A DNA stretch of 29,612 bases from Desulfovibrio sp. A2 (GCF_000226255.1 NZ_AGFG01000013.1:1-29612), one strand, 5' to 3'; numbered from the stretch's first letter, positions 17,935 to 28,433 are shown. Translations and numbers: made by a program. Notes: generated by a model from the sequence alone, not told the origin.

Positions 17935-19959
17935 CTATGGAAGGCTCACGTTGACCATCATCCCCTGGTCCTCGTGCTCCAGGTTGTGGCAGTGGAACAG
18001 GAACACCTGTTCGCCGGGGTAGGCCGGCGCGCCGAAATCCACGTCGGCCAGCACCGTTTCGCCGGGCCACGCCAGCACCGTGTCCTTCAGGCCCAGGTCC
18101 GTGGGCAGCCTGCCCGCGCCGTCCGCTGCCAGGGCGCGCACCTGCGCCGGGCTGCCCCGCCGCTCGCGCACGCGAAAAAAGTACCCGTGCAGGTGCATGG
18201 GGTGCGGCATGCTGCGGGCCGCGTTCTCGATCGCCCACAGCTCACGCCGCCTGTCCGGTATCGTGATGGGAAAGCGGTCCATGGCGAAGGTCTCACCGGC
18301 GATGGTCCAGCGCTTGCCGTCGGCCTCGAGCCGCAGGGTGCGGGTGAACGCGGGCAGGTCCGCCAGCGCGCCAACGGCGTCTCCCGACGAGGAAAACCGC
18401 TCGGGGACCTTGCGGTCATAGCGCTCCGCACGGTCCACGGATACCCGCAGGATGGGGTAGCCGCCGCCTTCGGCCAGGCCGCCCGTTTCCCCGTGCGCCC
18501 CACCGCCCGCCCCGTGGCCGCCGGACCCCTCGGCCGCATCCGTCAACCTAGGCATGGTGGCCCTGGTCATGCCGTGGGGCACGGCCGATCCGTGGTCCCC
18601 GCCCGTACCCTTCGCTACGGCGTGGGTACCGGCGTCGCCGTGCCCGCCGCCATGGCCAGTGCCCCCTGCCTCGCCTGTTCCCCCGCCCGCATGATCCATC
18701 TCGTTGTGCATGGGGTCGAACGGCAGGTTGCGCAGCCACGCCACCTCGCCCACATCAAGGCCGCGCAGGTCCAGCAGCACTTCCGCGCGCTCTCCCGGCG
18801 CGAGGAACAGCCCGTCGACCTGGCGGGGCGAGGGCAGGAAGCCTCCGTCGTTGGCGATGAGCGTCATGGGCAGCACGGGCGGCCGAGCGGTCGCCTTGCC
18901 CTTGCTGCCGCCAGCGCCGCCGCTCGGCACGAAGGACAGGTTGAAGATGCGCGCCGTGCTGCCGTTGAGCAGCCGGAACCGATAGACCCGGGTGGCAGCG
19001 GACAGCGTGGGCAGGTGCGCGCCGTTCACCAGCACCCGGTCGCCCAGATAGCCCATGAACAGTTCGTCCTGCGTGGGAGTGTAAACCAGCCCGCCGTCCG
19101 GCCCGATGCGCTTGTCCTGCAACACCAGCGGAATGTCGGTGACGCCCAGGGTCAGGTCCAGTTCACGCGCGAAGGCGCGCTCCTCGTCGTCGCGCACGAT
19201 GAAGAACGAGGCCAGCCCCAGATAGGCCTGCCGCGCCGTGTCACCGTGCGGATGCGGGTGGTACCAGTAGGTGCCCGCCCGGTTGGTGATGGGGAAGGCA
19301 TAATCGTAGTGGCCGCCGGGTCCCACGGCATACATGGGATGCCCGGCCTGACGCCAGGGGCAATCCACGCCGTGCCAGTGGATGATGGTGTCCGGACCGG
19401 CATCGTTGGAGCCGGACGACGCGGCGGGAGTATGTCCCCCGTGCCCTGCCCCATGCGCATCGCCGTGCCCGCCCGGAGCGGGCCCGATGGCCCCGAGCTC
19501 GTTCACCAAGCGCACGGCGAAGTCCTGTCCCTTCTCCAGCACCAGCACTGGGTTGTGATAAACGCGGCCCTCGTGCTCCGCCATGTAGGTCAGCAGGGGA
19601 CCGCCCGTGGCGGGCAAAAGGCCCGGTTGTGGCGCGGCGGTCAGGGTAAACGGTCCCGTGGGCGCCAGCAGCCCGAACAGGCCTGACTGGCCGGGCAGGG
19701 GCAACGGCCCACCGGATGCCGGATTCACGGCGGCCGCCCAGGCCCGCCCCCCCCACGCGGCCCACGTGGGCAGGCCCGAGACAATGCCCAAACCCAGCGC
19801 CGCCCCACCCGCCAGACGCAGGAAGTCACGGCGGGTCAGGGGGCCGGGATGGGAGATGGCGCGGGTGACGGGACGGGCCGAAAGATTGGGGCGGTCGCCC
19901 CCCAAGCGTTGCTGGCCGGATGTCACGAGTTTGGATGCACGGGTGGATCGAGACGACAT
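17935..19959 (-). CDS. Tat-exported multicopper oxidase (CueO/laccase type) with His/Gly-rich inserts
   Basis: A three-cupredoxin-domain oxidase of 674 residues. Relatives oxidise Cu(I), Fe(II) or phenols while reducing O2 to water in the periplasm. A twin-arginine signal (TRRDFLRLAGGAAL, 42-55) follows a longish N-region. All four copper motifs are present: HWHG 194-197, HPHPHG 234-239, HPMHLHG 586-592, and HCHNLEHEDQGM 656-667. The inferred type 1 ligands are H586, C657, H662 and axial M667. Two His/Gly-rich low-complexity inserts (about 163-176 and 418-490) recall metal-collecting regions of CueO/CopA. The start ATG 19959 has a perfect AGGAGG 7 nt upstream. No copper pump or chaperone gene is adjacent. 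Substrate is not determined; copper detoxification is the best guess. Confidence 0.93.
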   Translation of the reverse strand: MSSRSTRASKLVTSGQQRLGGDRPNLSARPVTRAISHPGPLTRRDFLRLAGGAALGLGIVSGLPTWAAWGGRAWAAAVNPASGGPLPLPGQSGLFGLLAPTGPFTLTAAPQPGLLPATGGPLLTYMAEHEGRVYHNPVLVLEKGQDFAVRLVNELGAIGPAPGGHGDAHGAGHGGHTPAASSGSNDAGPDTIIHWHGVDCPWRQAGHPMYAVGPGGHYDYAFPITNRAGTYWYHPHPHGDTARQAYLGLASFFIVRDDEERAFARELDLTLGVTDIPLVLQDKRIGPDGGLVYTPTQDELFMGYLGDRVLVNGAHLPTLSAATRVYRFRLLNGSTARIFNLSFVPSGGAGGSKGKATARPPVLPMTLIANDGGFLPSPRQVDGLFLAPGERAEVLLDLRGLDVGEVAWLRNLPFDPMHNEMDHAGGGTGEAGGTGHGGGHGDAGTHAVAKGTGGDHGSAVPHGMTRATMPRLTDAAEGSGGHGAGGGAHGETGGLAEGGGYPILRVSVDRAERYDRKVPERFSSSGDAVGALADLPAFTRTLRLEADGKRWTIAGETFAMDRFPITIPDRRRELWAIENAARSMPHPMHLHGYFFRVRERRGSPAQVRALAADGAGRLPTDLGLKDTVLAWPGETVLADVDFGAPAYPGEQVFLFHCHNLEHEDQGMMVNVSLP

Positions 19960-19966
19960 GGACGCA

Positions 19967-19972
19967 CCTCCT
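19967..19972 (-). promoter_or_regulatory. Ribosome binding site that fixes the multicopper oxidase start
   Basis: AGGAGG on the minus strand, 7 nt before ATG 19959. It decides against the in-frame extension that runs upstream to 20388 across a terminator hairpin and into the neighbouring gene. Confidence 0.85.
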
Positions 19973-20047
19973 TGGCCAAGGGAAACGTGGGAGCGGCACG
20001 CAGCCCGGCCTGTTCGGGATGCCGCGCGGCAATGGCGGTTTGATACA

Positions 20048-20055
20048 GTGTACAC
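20048..20055. promoter_or_regulatory. Candidate operator palindrome upstream of the multicopper oxidase
   Basis: GTGTACAC is an 8-bp perfect palindrome, overlapping TACAGTGTA. It sits in an AT-richer patch 89 bp before the oxidase start. Metal-responsive operators such as the cop box (TACAnnTGTA) are similar but not identical, because the spacing here is one base short. No convincing -35/-10 pair is adjacent. Confidence 0.3.
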
Positions 20056-20140
20056 CAACCGGCGTTCGCCGCAACTCGGCGCGCGGCACGCGGACCCTTC
20101 TGCCCGCTCACGCGCCCGGAAAGCCCCGGCCCCGAAACGC

Positions 20141-20177
20141 GAAAAGCGCCCCGGCCGTTCCGGCCGATGGCGCTTTC
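20141..20177 (-). terminator. Terminator hairpin after the diguanylate cyclase
   Basis: AAAGCGCC (20143-20150) pairs with GGCGCTTT (20169-20176), enclosing a GGCCG/CGGCC inner stem. Read on the minus strand, the stem ends in CTTTTCGCGTTT. A second, weaker hairpin lies closer to the cyclase stop (20232-20249) with five minus-strand T residues at 20220-20224. The two in tandem separate the cyclase from the oxidase gene. Confidence 0.6.
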
Positions 20178-20251
20178 GCCCGCCGCCCCGCCATACGGGT
20201 GCGTGCGGCAACATCCTGGAAAAATCATCCGGCCCCGTCGGGCGGGGGCAG

Positions 20252-21331
20252 CTATTTCGGCTGTCCGTCGTCCTCGGCCAGGAACACCCGCACCCGGTTG
20301 CGCCCCTCGCGCTTGGCCTCGTACAGGGCCTTGTCGGCCAGGTCGAACAGGCTTTCCGCCAGCGGTGCCGCAAGGCCCGGACGGGCATGGGCCACGCCCG
20401 CGCTCAGGGTCACGCGCACGCCATGCTCCACCACCTGCCCATGGCCGTCGCGGATGGCGAAGCTCACGCCCTCTAGCCCCGCGCGCACCGATTCGGCGAT
20501 CTCCCCGGCCCGCAACGCGCCTTCGCCGGTAAGCACCAGGGCGAATTCCTCGCCGCCGAAGCGCGCCACGGCAGAGGCGCATTCTCCGGCCCCTTCGCCC
20601 ACGCTGCGATTGCAGTCATCCACCTTGCGGCGCAACACCTCGGCCACGGTGCGCAATACCTGGTCGCCGATGCGGTGCCCGTGCTGGTCGTTGATCAGCT
20701 TGAAGCGGTCCACGTCGAACAGCACCAGTGCCAGCGGGGTGCCTCCGGCCCATGCCGCCTCGCCCGCCGCAAGGGCGGCGTCGAAGGCGCGCCGGTTGCC
20801 CAGCCCGGTGAGCGGGTCGGTGACGGTCAGTTCGCCCACCCGGGCGGCGTCGTTCTCCAACTGTTCGCGCACTTCGCTGAAGGTGGCCCGCAACAGGCGC
20901 ACCACTTCGGCCGGGTCCAGCCCGCTTTCAACGGCGCGCACGCTGTCCTGCTCCAGCCTGTCCATGTCGCCGCGCCGCTGGTGCAGCATGGCGCGGAACT
21001 CGCGGGCCAGACGTTCCGTTTCCTGCAGGGCCTCGCGCATGCGGCACTCGTAGGGTTCCACGCGGATGTCCCTGTCGGCCCGCAGCACGTCGTGGTAGCT
21101 GGCCTCGCTGAAATCGCGGCGGTTCAGCACGTCCACCAGTAATTGCTGGATGCGGGCCTTCTGTCCGTCGCTGAGGGTGCTGAACTCGCCCAGACCGCGC
21201 ATGTAGAAGATGAGCGTGCGCCACTTTCCGTCACGCGGAACCCCGGCGCGGTCCAGCATGTCGCAAAGGCACCCCTCCCCCGAGAAGGCGCATTCGCGGC
21301 GGGTGCAGTTGCAGGTGTTGTCCTGTGCCAT
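20252..21331 (-). CDS. Diguanylate cyclase (GGDEF) with Cys-rich N-terminus
   Basis: Makes the second messenger cyclic di-GMP from two GTP. The GGDEF domain (about 168-352) shows DPLTGLGNRRAFD, metal-binding D206 in FDVDRFKLINDQHGH, the signature GGEEF at 259-263, and ALYEAKREGRNRV. The catalytic motif is intact. The RxxD inhibitory site is missing: ECAS occupies that place, so product inhibition through it is unlikely. The N-terminal about 165 residues are not a recognised sensor domain. They open with five closely spaced cysteines (7, 9, 14, 21, 23; CNCTRREC...GCLCD) and continue as helices, including a probable coiled coil at about 95-165. The protein has no signal peptide or membrane helix, so it is cytosolic. 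It is flanked by rpoD and the multicopper oxidase on the same strand, probably transcribed separately. Confidence 0.93.
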   Translation of the reverse strand: MAQDNTCNCTRRECAFSGEGCLCDMLDRAGVPRDGKWRTLIFYMRGLGEFSTLSDGQKARIQQLLVDVLNRRDFSEASYHDVLRADRDIRVEPYECRMREALQETERLAREFRAMLHQRRGDMDRLEQDSVRAVESGLDPAEVVRLLRATFSEVREQLENDAARVGELTVTDPLTGLGNRRAFDAALAAGEAAWAGGTPLALVLFDVDRFKLINDQHGHRIGDQVLRTVAEVLRRKVDDCNRSVGEGAGECASAVARFGGEEFALVLTGEGALRAGEIAESVRAGLEGVSFAIRDGHGQVVEHGVRVTLSAGVAHARPGLAAPLAESLFDLADKALYEAKREGRNRVRVFLAEDDGQPK

Positions 21332-21458
21332 GAAGGTCTCGTTCTCGTACCGTGGGAGTGTGTTCTTTCGCGCATAGCCCGGCCGGTACGGAACTGCACC
21401 GTGCGTATGCGCCGCCGCGTGCGGCCAACGGTTGCACGTTGGCCCCCAGCACGCGGCA

Positions 21459-21480
21459 GGGGCGGCCTGATGGCCGCCCC
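21459..21480 (-). terminator. Hairpin after rpoD, without T-tract
   Basis: A perfect 9-bp stem GGGGCGGCC / GGCCGCCCC with a four-base loop, 50 nt beyond the rpoD stop. Neither strand has a T-run after it, so it is either a weak or Rho-assisted end, or a 3'-end stabiliser of the rpoD transcript. Confidence 0.4.
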
Positions 21481-21529
21481 CGATGTTATCAGCGAATGCG
21501 TTGCGCCGCCATGGGGCGCCGCGCGAATT

Positions 21530-23294
<1,765 letters not shown>

Positions 23295-23302
<8 letters not shown>

Positions 23303-25094
23303 TCGATCTCCCCAACGTTTCCTGAAGGGCCCTCAGCAATTCAATGCCTGCGGCAGGGTCGGTGGATGTCGCCGTCTGGCGAAGGGCGGCCATCATGCTT
23401 GATGCGCCGAGTTCCCGTGTGGTCACCGATTCGATGCCGGAAAGCAGATCCTGCAATTCCTCGAGTTCTTTGTCGCGGGGCGGGACATCGCCCGTCCTGC
23501 ACCTGATCCAGAATTCCTTTTCGCGTTCCGAAAGATTGGGCAGAAGCTGCTCCGGCTCCGCGCCGTGGCGGGCCATCTTGGCCCACAGTTCACGCGCCCA
23601 CGGGCTGGCCAGCACCAGTTCCGCACCGGCCTCGCGCAGGCGGGCGAAATGGTGCGGGTAGCGCACCAGAAAGAACATCACGGCCCGGTCACGCTTGGCG
23701 GGTGCGTCGCCGCTGGCGTGCACGGCGTCCACCTGGCGCTGCGGCGCGGGCTGCCGCGCCTCGCGACCACCGGGCGCGGCCGCTGCCGCACCCTTGTAGA
23801 AATCGCCCGAAAGCCCTTCGCGGATGGCGTCCTCGCGGATGCCAAGGCCAGAGGCGATGCGGGACAGAAAGCGCGACGCCAGCAACTGTCCGTCCGCATG
23901 GCCCGCCCCCGCCTGCCGCAAAAGACTTCGCGACCATTCCAGCGCGTCACCCGGCGAATAGAGCGTGCGCAGGGTGTCGATGCAGAATTCCAGCCCGTCG
24001 GGCGCGCTCTTGCGCAGCGCCTCGAAGGCGTCCTTGCCCTGGTCGTGCAGCAGGCTATCGATGTCCTCGCCATCGGGCAGCAGCACCACCTTGCAGCGCA
24101 TGCCGCGCGTCAGCAGCATCTCGCAGGCGCGCATGGCCGCCTTGCGGCCGGGGTTGTCGCCGTCGAACAAGAGCTCCACCGTGGAGCAGAAGCCGCCAAG
24201 GCGCTTGACCTGTTCCGGCGTCAGCGCGGTGCCCAGCACGCCGCAGGCCATGTTGTAGCCGTACTGGTGCAGGGTCAGCACGTCCATGTACCCTTCGGTG
24301 AGCATGGCCGTCTTGTGCTGGGTCATGGCCCGGCGCGCCTGGAACAGGCCGTAGAGATGCTCCCCTTTCTTGTAGATGGCCGAATCGCTGCTGTTGATGT
24401 ACTTGGCCTGGTCCTCGTCGGCGATGATGCGCCCGCCAAAGGCGATGACCTGCCCGGCCAGGTTCTTGATGGGAAAGATCATCCGGCCCCGGAAGCGGTC
24501 GAACATGCGGCCCGCGTCGTTGCGCGACAAAAGGCCCGCCTGCGCGGCGTCCGCTTGGGCAAAGCCCGCCCGGCGCAACGCGTCCGCCAGGGCCGACCAT
24601 CCGCGCAGGCTCCAGCCAAGCTCGAAACCGTTCACGATTTCTGGCGAAAGCTGGCGGCGCGCGATGTAGTCTCGGCATTCCTGGCCGTCCGGAATGGTCA
24701 GGTTGCGCCGGAAATGCTCGCGCGCCACGTCGTACATGCGCAGGCACTGCCGCTTGAACGACTGTTCGCGCTGCACCTTGGGGTCCGGCTTCCAGTCGTC
24801 CTCCAGCGAAACGCCCGCCTCTTCGGCCAGGGCCTCCAGCGTCTCGCGAAATTCCAGCCCGTGGATGCGTCCATAGAAATCGAAAATGTCGCCCGAGGCC
24901 TGGCAGCCGAAGCAGTAGAAAAATCCTTCCTCCTCGTTGATGGAGAAGGAAGGCTTGGTCTCCTGGTGGAACGGGCACGGGGCCATCCAGCGCGGGCCGC
25001 CGGTATGGCGCAGCTCGACGTAGCGGCGCGCCACCTCCACGAGGTTCAGGCGGGCCTTGATGGCCTGCACGACCGAGCCGTCCCTGCGTTTCAT
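23295..25094 (-). CDS. dnaG: DNA primase
   Basis: Synthesises RNA primers at the replication fork. At 599 residues it is full length. The N-terminal CHC2 zinc finger has [12 protein letters not shown] and [10 protein letters not shown]. The TOPRIM core shows [30 protein letters not shown] (catalytic Glu) and [13 protein letters not shown] (DGD metal site). The C-terminal DnaB-binding domain (about 430-599) is less conserved and helical, after a Pro/Gln/Ala-rich linker. The ATG at 25094 gives the usual start ([21 protein letters not shown]). It lies 95 bp after mutS2, without a clear promoter, and overlaps rpoD by 8 nt. Confidence 0.97.
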
Positions 25095-25189
25095 GCCGCC
25101 GTTCCGGTGTTCCGGGTGCGCGAAAGGGAGGACCGCGCGTGACGCGGGCCGCCCTGCTCCATTTTCACCGTATTCTGCAACTGGACCAG

Positions 25190-27628
25190 CTATTTCAATT
25201 CAATGATGGTCACGCCGTCGCCGCCCTGGTCTTCCGGGGCAAGGGCAAACGACCGCACGGCCGGAAACGTCTTGAGAAATGCGTGGATTTCCTTGCGCAG
25301 GGCCCCGGTGCCGCGGCCGTGGATGGCCTCCACCGCCGACATGCCCGCGAGCAGGGCCTTGTCCAGCGCGCGCGACAGTTCGCTTACGGCAACATCAGCA
25401 CGCATGCCGCGCAAGTCAACCCTCATGGACGCGGTTGCGTCCGAAATGGTGCGGGTTACCGCGCCCACGGCCACACGAGGCTTTTCGTCCAATGCGGCCA
25501 GGTCTTTAGCCTCGGCCCACATGGTCACCCCGCTCAGGTCAACGCGCACCCTCCCGCGCCGGGCGTCCACCTCGACCACCGTGCCCTTCTTGCCCCACGG
25601 CACGTAGCGCACGGCCTGCCCGGTGCGCAGGGTTTCCACCTGCAACGCGGGGGCCTGCGAAGTCTCTTCCGGGCCGCCGCCCTCGCCCGGCATTCCGGGC
25701 GCCCCCCCCACCAGCCTGGCGCGGGTTTCCGCCAGGGCCTTCAGGGCCTGCTTGTGGCTGACCTTGCCGGACTTCCATTCCTGGAGCACCGTCTTGGCCT
25801 GCCCCTGCACCGATTCGAACAGGGTGCGGCGTTCGCGCTCGAAGCGTTCGTCGAGCTTGGCGCGCTTGTCGCGAAAGCGGACTTCTTCCGCCCGCAGCGA
25901 GGAAATTTCGGCTTCGCGCTGCACGGCCAGCGCGTTCAGGCGGTCCACCAGCGCGCTGGTGTCTTCGCCGTCCAGCAGCAGGTACTGCTCCGCGCGGCGC
26001 AGCACCGCTTCCGGCAGGCCGTGCTCGCGGGCCACGTCCAGCGCCTGGCTGGCCCCCACCTGGTCATAGGCAAGGCGGAACAGCGGCCGCTTGGTGGCCG
26101 GGTCGAACAGCACGGATGCGGCGCGCACCTGCTCGCGGGTGAGCGCGTAGGCCTTCAGCGCCGGAAAATGGGTGGCCGCCACCACGGTGGAGCCCGCGTC
26201 CATCACCTCGTCCAGCACGGCCTGGGCCAGAGCCGCGCCCTGCGCCGGGTCCGTGCCCGCGCCGAACTCGTCCAGGATCACCAGCGCGCCGGAACCAAGG
26301 CGGTCCCAGACGCCGCTCAGGTGGCGGATCTGCGCGGTGAAGGTGGACACGTTGTCCTCAAGGCTCTGCTCGTCGCCGATGAAGGCGAAGATGTCGGTCC
26401 AGAACGGCAGCGTGCTGCCGGGGCGCACCGGCACGGGCAACCCGGCCAGCCCCATCAGCGCGATGAGGCCCAGCGTCTTCAGGCACACCGTCTTGCCGCC
26501 CGCGTTGCCGCCGCTGATGACCAGGCCGAGTTGGCCGGGCAAAAGCTCGATGTCCACTGCCTGGGGCGCTTGCGGCGACTGGGGGCCATGCCCGGACGCG
26601 GCCTTGTCCCGACCCGTGGCGCGGGCTGCGGACTGCACGGTCGCGCCCCCTGCCTTCGCCTCGCGGGCGGCGGCCAGGGCCAGCAGCGGATGGCGCGCGC
26701 CCAGCAACGAAACATGCCCCCCCTCGACGATGGAAACCGCGCCCGCCTCGCCGCATTCCTCGAACCGGGCGGACAGGGCGCAGCGCGCGCACAGCACGTC
26801 GGCCTCCACCAGCAGGTCGTAGGCGCCGCGCACGGCGGCCAGTTCGTCCCGCACGAGGTCGGTGAGGTAGCGCAGCACCTTGCGCTCTTCCTCGCGTTCC
26901 TCGCGTTTCAGTTCCTGCAGGCCGTTGTTCAGCTCCACCAGGAACATGGGCTCGAAGTAGCAGGTTTCGCCGGTCTGGGAATAGTCGTGGATGATGCCCT
27001 GCAAGCGGCCCTTGAAGTTGGACTTCAGGGGCAGCACGTACCGGTCGGACGAGAGGGTCATGAACTCGTCCTGCAGGTAGTGGCCGATGTTGTAGCGCTG
27101 GGCGTATTCCTTGACCTTGCGGGTGCACTGCTGGTGGATGCGGCGGATTTCGCCGCGCACCAGCGAGAGTTCGGGCGAGCTTTCATCGCGCAGCAGGCCG
27201 TCGTCGGACACGCAGCGGTCCAGGCCAGAAACGGTGCGCTGCGGCAACGGATGGCCATCCACAAGGGCCACCAGCAAGTCCCAGCGCCCGCCGGTGGACT
27301 GCCCCTCGCGGATGGACACGGCCAGCTTGCGGGCCAGGCCCAGAGTCTGGCGCAGGGCCCACAGGGCGTCGAGGTCGAGCACCGTGGCCGGGGCGTCCAG
27401 CGCGCGGAACACGCCATCCAGCGGCGGGAAGGAAGAGAGGCGGAACCCCGTGTGCCCGGCCCAGCGCCGCGCCTCGTCGAACAGGGCGGCGGCGTGGTGC
27501 ACCGCACCGATGTCGGTCAGCGGGCGCACCGCGTGGGCCGCTTCCGCTCCGGCTTCGGAAACGCACATGCCGGCAAGGTGCGTCAGCACCTTGCCGAACT
27601 CCAGCACCTGAAGGCTGCGGGATTCCAT
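25190..27628 (-). CDS. mutS2: Endonuclease MutS2 (RqcU-type ATPase) with Smr domain
   Basis: MutS2 proteins are ATPases with a C-terminal Smr nuclease. In various species they suppress homologous recombination or rescue collided ribosomes. At 812 residues it is typical. Core helical and clamp regions span about 1-350 (a clear coiled part is LQELKREEREEERKVLRYL). The ATPase has Walker A GGNAGGKT (373-380; the usual GPN is GGN here), the signature around EQSLEDNVSTFTAQI, and Walker B ILDEFGAGTDP (451-461). A basic coiled coil follows (about 555-640). The Smr domain (about 735-812) has VDLRGMRADVAV and HGRGTGALR. It starts 8 nt after the yqeY stop. It sits in the macromolecular-synthesis operon, where most bacteria lack it. 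Which MutS2 role applies here is not visible. Confidence 0.95.
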   Translation of the reverse strand: MESRSLQVLEFGKVLTHLAGMCVSEAGAEAAHAVRPLTDIGAVHHAAALFDEARRWAGHTGFRLSSFPPLDGVFRALDAPATVLDLDALWALRQTLGLARKLAVSIREGQSTGGRWDLLVALVDGHPLPQRTVSGLDRCVSDDGLLRDESSPELSLVRGEIRRIHQQCTRKVKEYAQRYNIGHYLQDEFMTLSSDRYVLPLKSNFKGRLQGIIHDYSQTGETCYFEPMFLVELNNGLQELKREEREEERKVLRYLTDLVRDELAAVRGAYDLLVEADVLCARCALSARFEECGEAGAVSIVEGGHVSLLGARHPLLALAAAREAKAGGATVQSAARATGRDKAASGHGPQSPQAPQAVDIELLPGQLGLVISGGNAGGKTVCLKTLGLIALMGLAGLPVPVRPGSTLPFWTDIFAFIGDEQSLEDNVSTFTAQIRHLSGVWDRLGSGALVILDEFGAGTDPAQGAALAQAVLDEVMDAGSTVVAATHFPALKAYALTREQVRAASVLFDPATKRPLFRLAYDQVGASQALDVAREHGLPEAVLRRAEQYLLLDGEDTSALVDRLNALAVQREAEISSLRAEEVRFRDKRAKLDERFERERRTLFESVQGQAKTVLQEWKSGKVSHKQALKALAETRARLVGGAPGMPGEGGGPEETSQAPALQVETLRTGQAVRYVPWGKKGTVVEVDARRGRVRVDLSGVTMWAEAKDLAALDEKPRVAVGAVTRTISDATASMRVDLRGMRADVAVSELSRALDKALLAGMSAVEAIHGRGTGALRKEIHAFLKTFPAVRSFALAPEDQGGDGVTIIELK

Positions 27629-27636
27629 GCTGGCGG

Positions 27637-28083
27637 CTACCCCGCCAGACGCGCGCGGACGGTGGCGGAAAGCGCCTTGCCGTCCACCCGGCCCTTGTGG
27701 GCGTTCATGATGGCCTGCATCACCCGGCCCATGTCCTGCGGACCCTTGGCCCCGGTTTCCGCGATGGCGGCATCGATGGCGGCGGCAAGTTCGTCGCCTT
27801 CCAGGGGGGTGGGCAGGTACTCGCGCAGGATGACCAGTTCGGCCTGTTCCTTGTCGGCAAGATCGACGCGCGCAGCGGCGGTGAACTGCTCGATGGAGTC
27901 CTGCCGCTGCTTGGCCTGCTTCAGCACCACGTCGAGCAGTTCCGCCTCGGTGACCGGGCGCATCAGCTCCACCTGCAAGTTCTTGGCGGCGGTCTTCAGC
28001 ATGCGCAGCACGCCCAGGCGCACCGCGTCCTTGGCCTTGTAGGCCGACACGTAGTCCTTCTCGATGCGTTCGGAAAGATTCAT
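27637..28083 (-). CDS. yqeY: YqeY-family protein (GatB/YqeY domain)
   Basis: A 148-residue protein related to the tRNA-binding tail domain of the GatB subunit of aspartyl/glutamyl-tRNA amidotransferase; its own function is not well defined. The N-terminal half is helical (SERIEKDYVSAYKAKDAVRLGVLRMLKTA, then LDVVLKQAKQRQDSIEQF). It ends in the GatB-like GPQDMGRVMQAIMNAHKGRVDGKALSATVRARL. I chose ATG 28083; the frame runs further upstream through the rpsU-yqeY hairpin, which is not plausible coding. yqeY commonly follows rpsU. mutS2 starts 8 nt after its stop. Confidence 0.94.
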   Translation of the reverse strand: MNLSERIEKDYVSAYKAKDAVRLGVLRMLKTAAKNLQVELMRPVTEAELLDVVLKQAKQRQDSIEQFTAAARVDLADKEQAELVILREYLPTPLEGDELAAAIDAAIAETGAKGPQDMGRVMQAIMNAHKGRVDGKALSATVRARLAG

Positions 28084-28131
28084 GGTCGCCACCGGGTGCA
28101 AAAGGATGAGGAGGGGCGAAAAATACGGAAC

Positions 28132-28164
28132 ACGGGAAACCCGGAAGGCCTCCGGGTTTCCCGT
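28132..28164 (-). terminator. 14-bp hairpin between rpsU and yqeY (probable attenuator)
   Basis: The perfect arms ACGGGAAACCCGGA and TCCGGGTTTCCCGT flank a 5-nt loop. On the minus strand the stem is followed after about 10 nt by TATTTTTCG. It lies in the 141-bp gap between rpsU and yqeY. The E. coli rpsU-dnaG-rpoD operon has a partial terminator at the corresponding place, so leaky termination or RNA processing is the likely role. Confidence 0.6.
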
Positions 28165-28224
28165 TCCAGACTCGGTTCGGACAGCATGCGCGGTCCGTTC
28201 ACAAGCGGGTCGCAAGCAGGCGGC

Positions 28225-28428
28225 TTAGGCCATGTTCATCTTCCTGATCTTCTTCAGGAGACGCTTGCGGGCGGCCGCCTTCTTCTTCTTGCGCATCACG
28301 CTGGGCTTTTCGTAGTGCTGACGCTTCTTCATTTCGGAAAGAACGCCGGCCTTTTCGACCTGCTTCTTGAAGCGACGCAGCGCGATGTCGAAGTTGTATT
28401 CGTCGTCGTTAAGATACACACCGGGCAA
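28225..28428 (-). CDS. rpsU: Ribosomal protein bS21
   Basis: Small-subunit protein involved in mRNA recognition during initiation. It is 67 residues starting from TTG 28428: [20 protein letters not shown], then [20 protein letters not shown], and an Arg/Lys-rich tail ([20 protein letters not shown]). The non-ATG start is chosen because GAAGGGGGTGA, an almost full anti-16S match, lies 5 nt upstream. The longer frame from 28509 reads into the promoter. It is the first gene of the rpsU-yqeY-mutS2-dnaG-rpoD set. The leader also holds a small CCCC/GGGG hairpin (28454-28466). Confidence 0.95.
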   Translation of the reverse strand: MPGVYLNDDEYNFDIALRRFKKQVEKAGVLSEMKKRQHYEKPSVMRKKKKAAARKRLLKKIRKMNMA

Positions 28429-28433
28429 AGAAA

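Noticed and set aside
19960..20388. N-terminal extension of the multicopper oxidase up to 20388
   Set aside because: It would cross a terminator hairpin and overlap the diguanylate cyclase end. A perfect ribosome site at 19967-19972 and the Tat signal support ATG 19959.
25139..28042. Very long open frame (967 codons) on the plus strand opposite mutS2 and yqeY, and similar ones at 21143-23506 (plus) and 3576-5207 (minus)
   Set aside because: These lie exactly antisense to well-conserved genes and are rich in His, Gln, Gly, Val and Arg, as expected when high-GC third positions are read backwards. They show no motif and no ribosome site.
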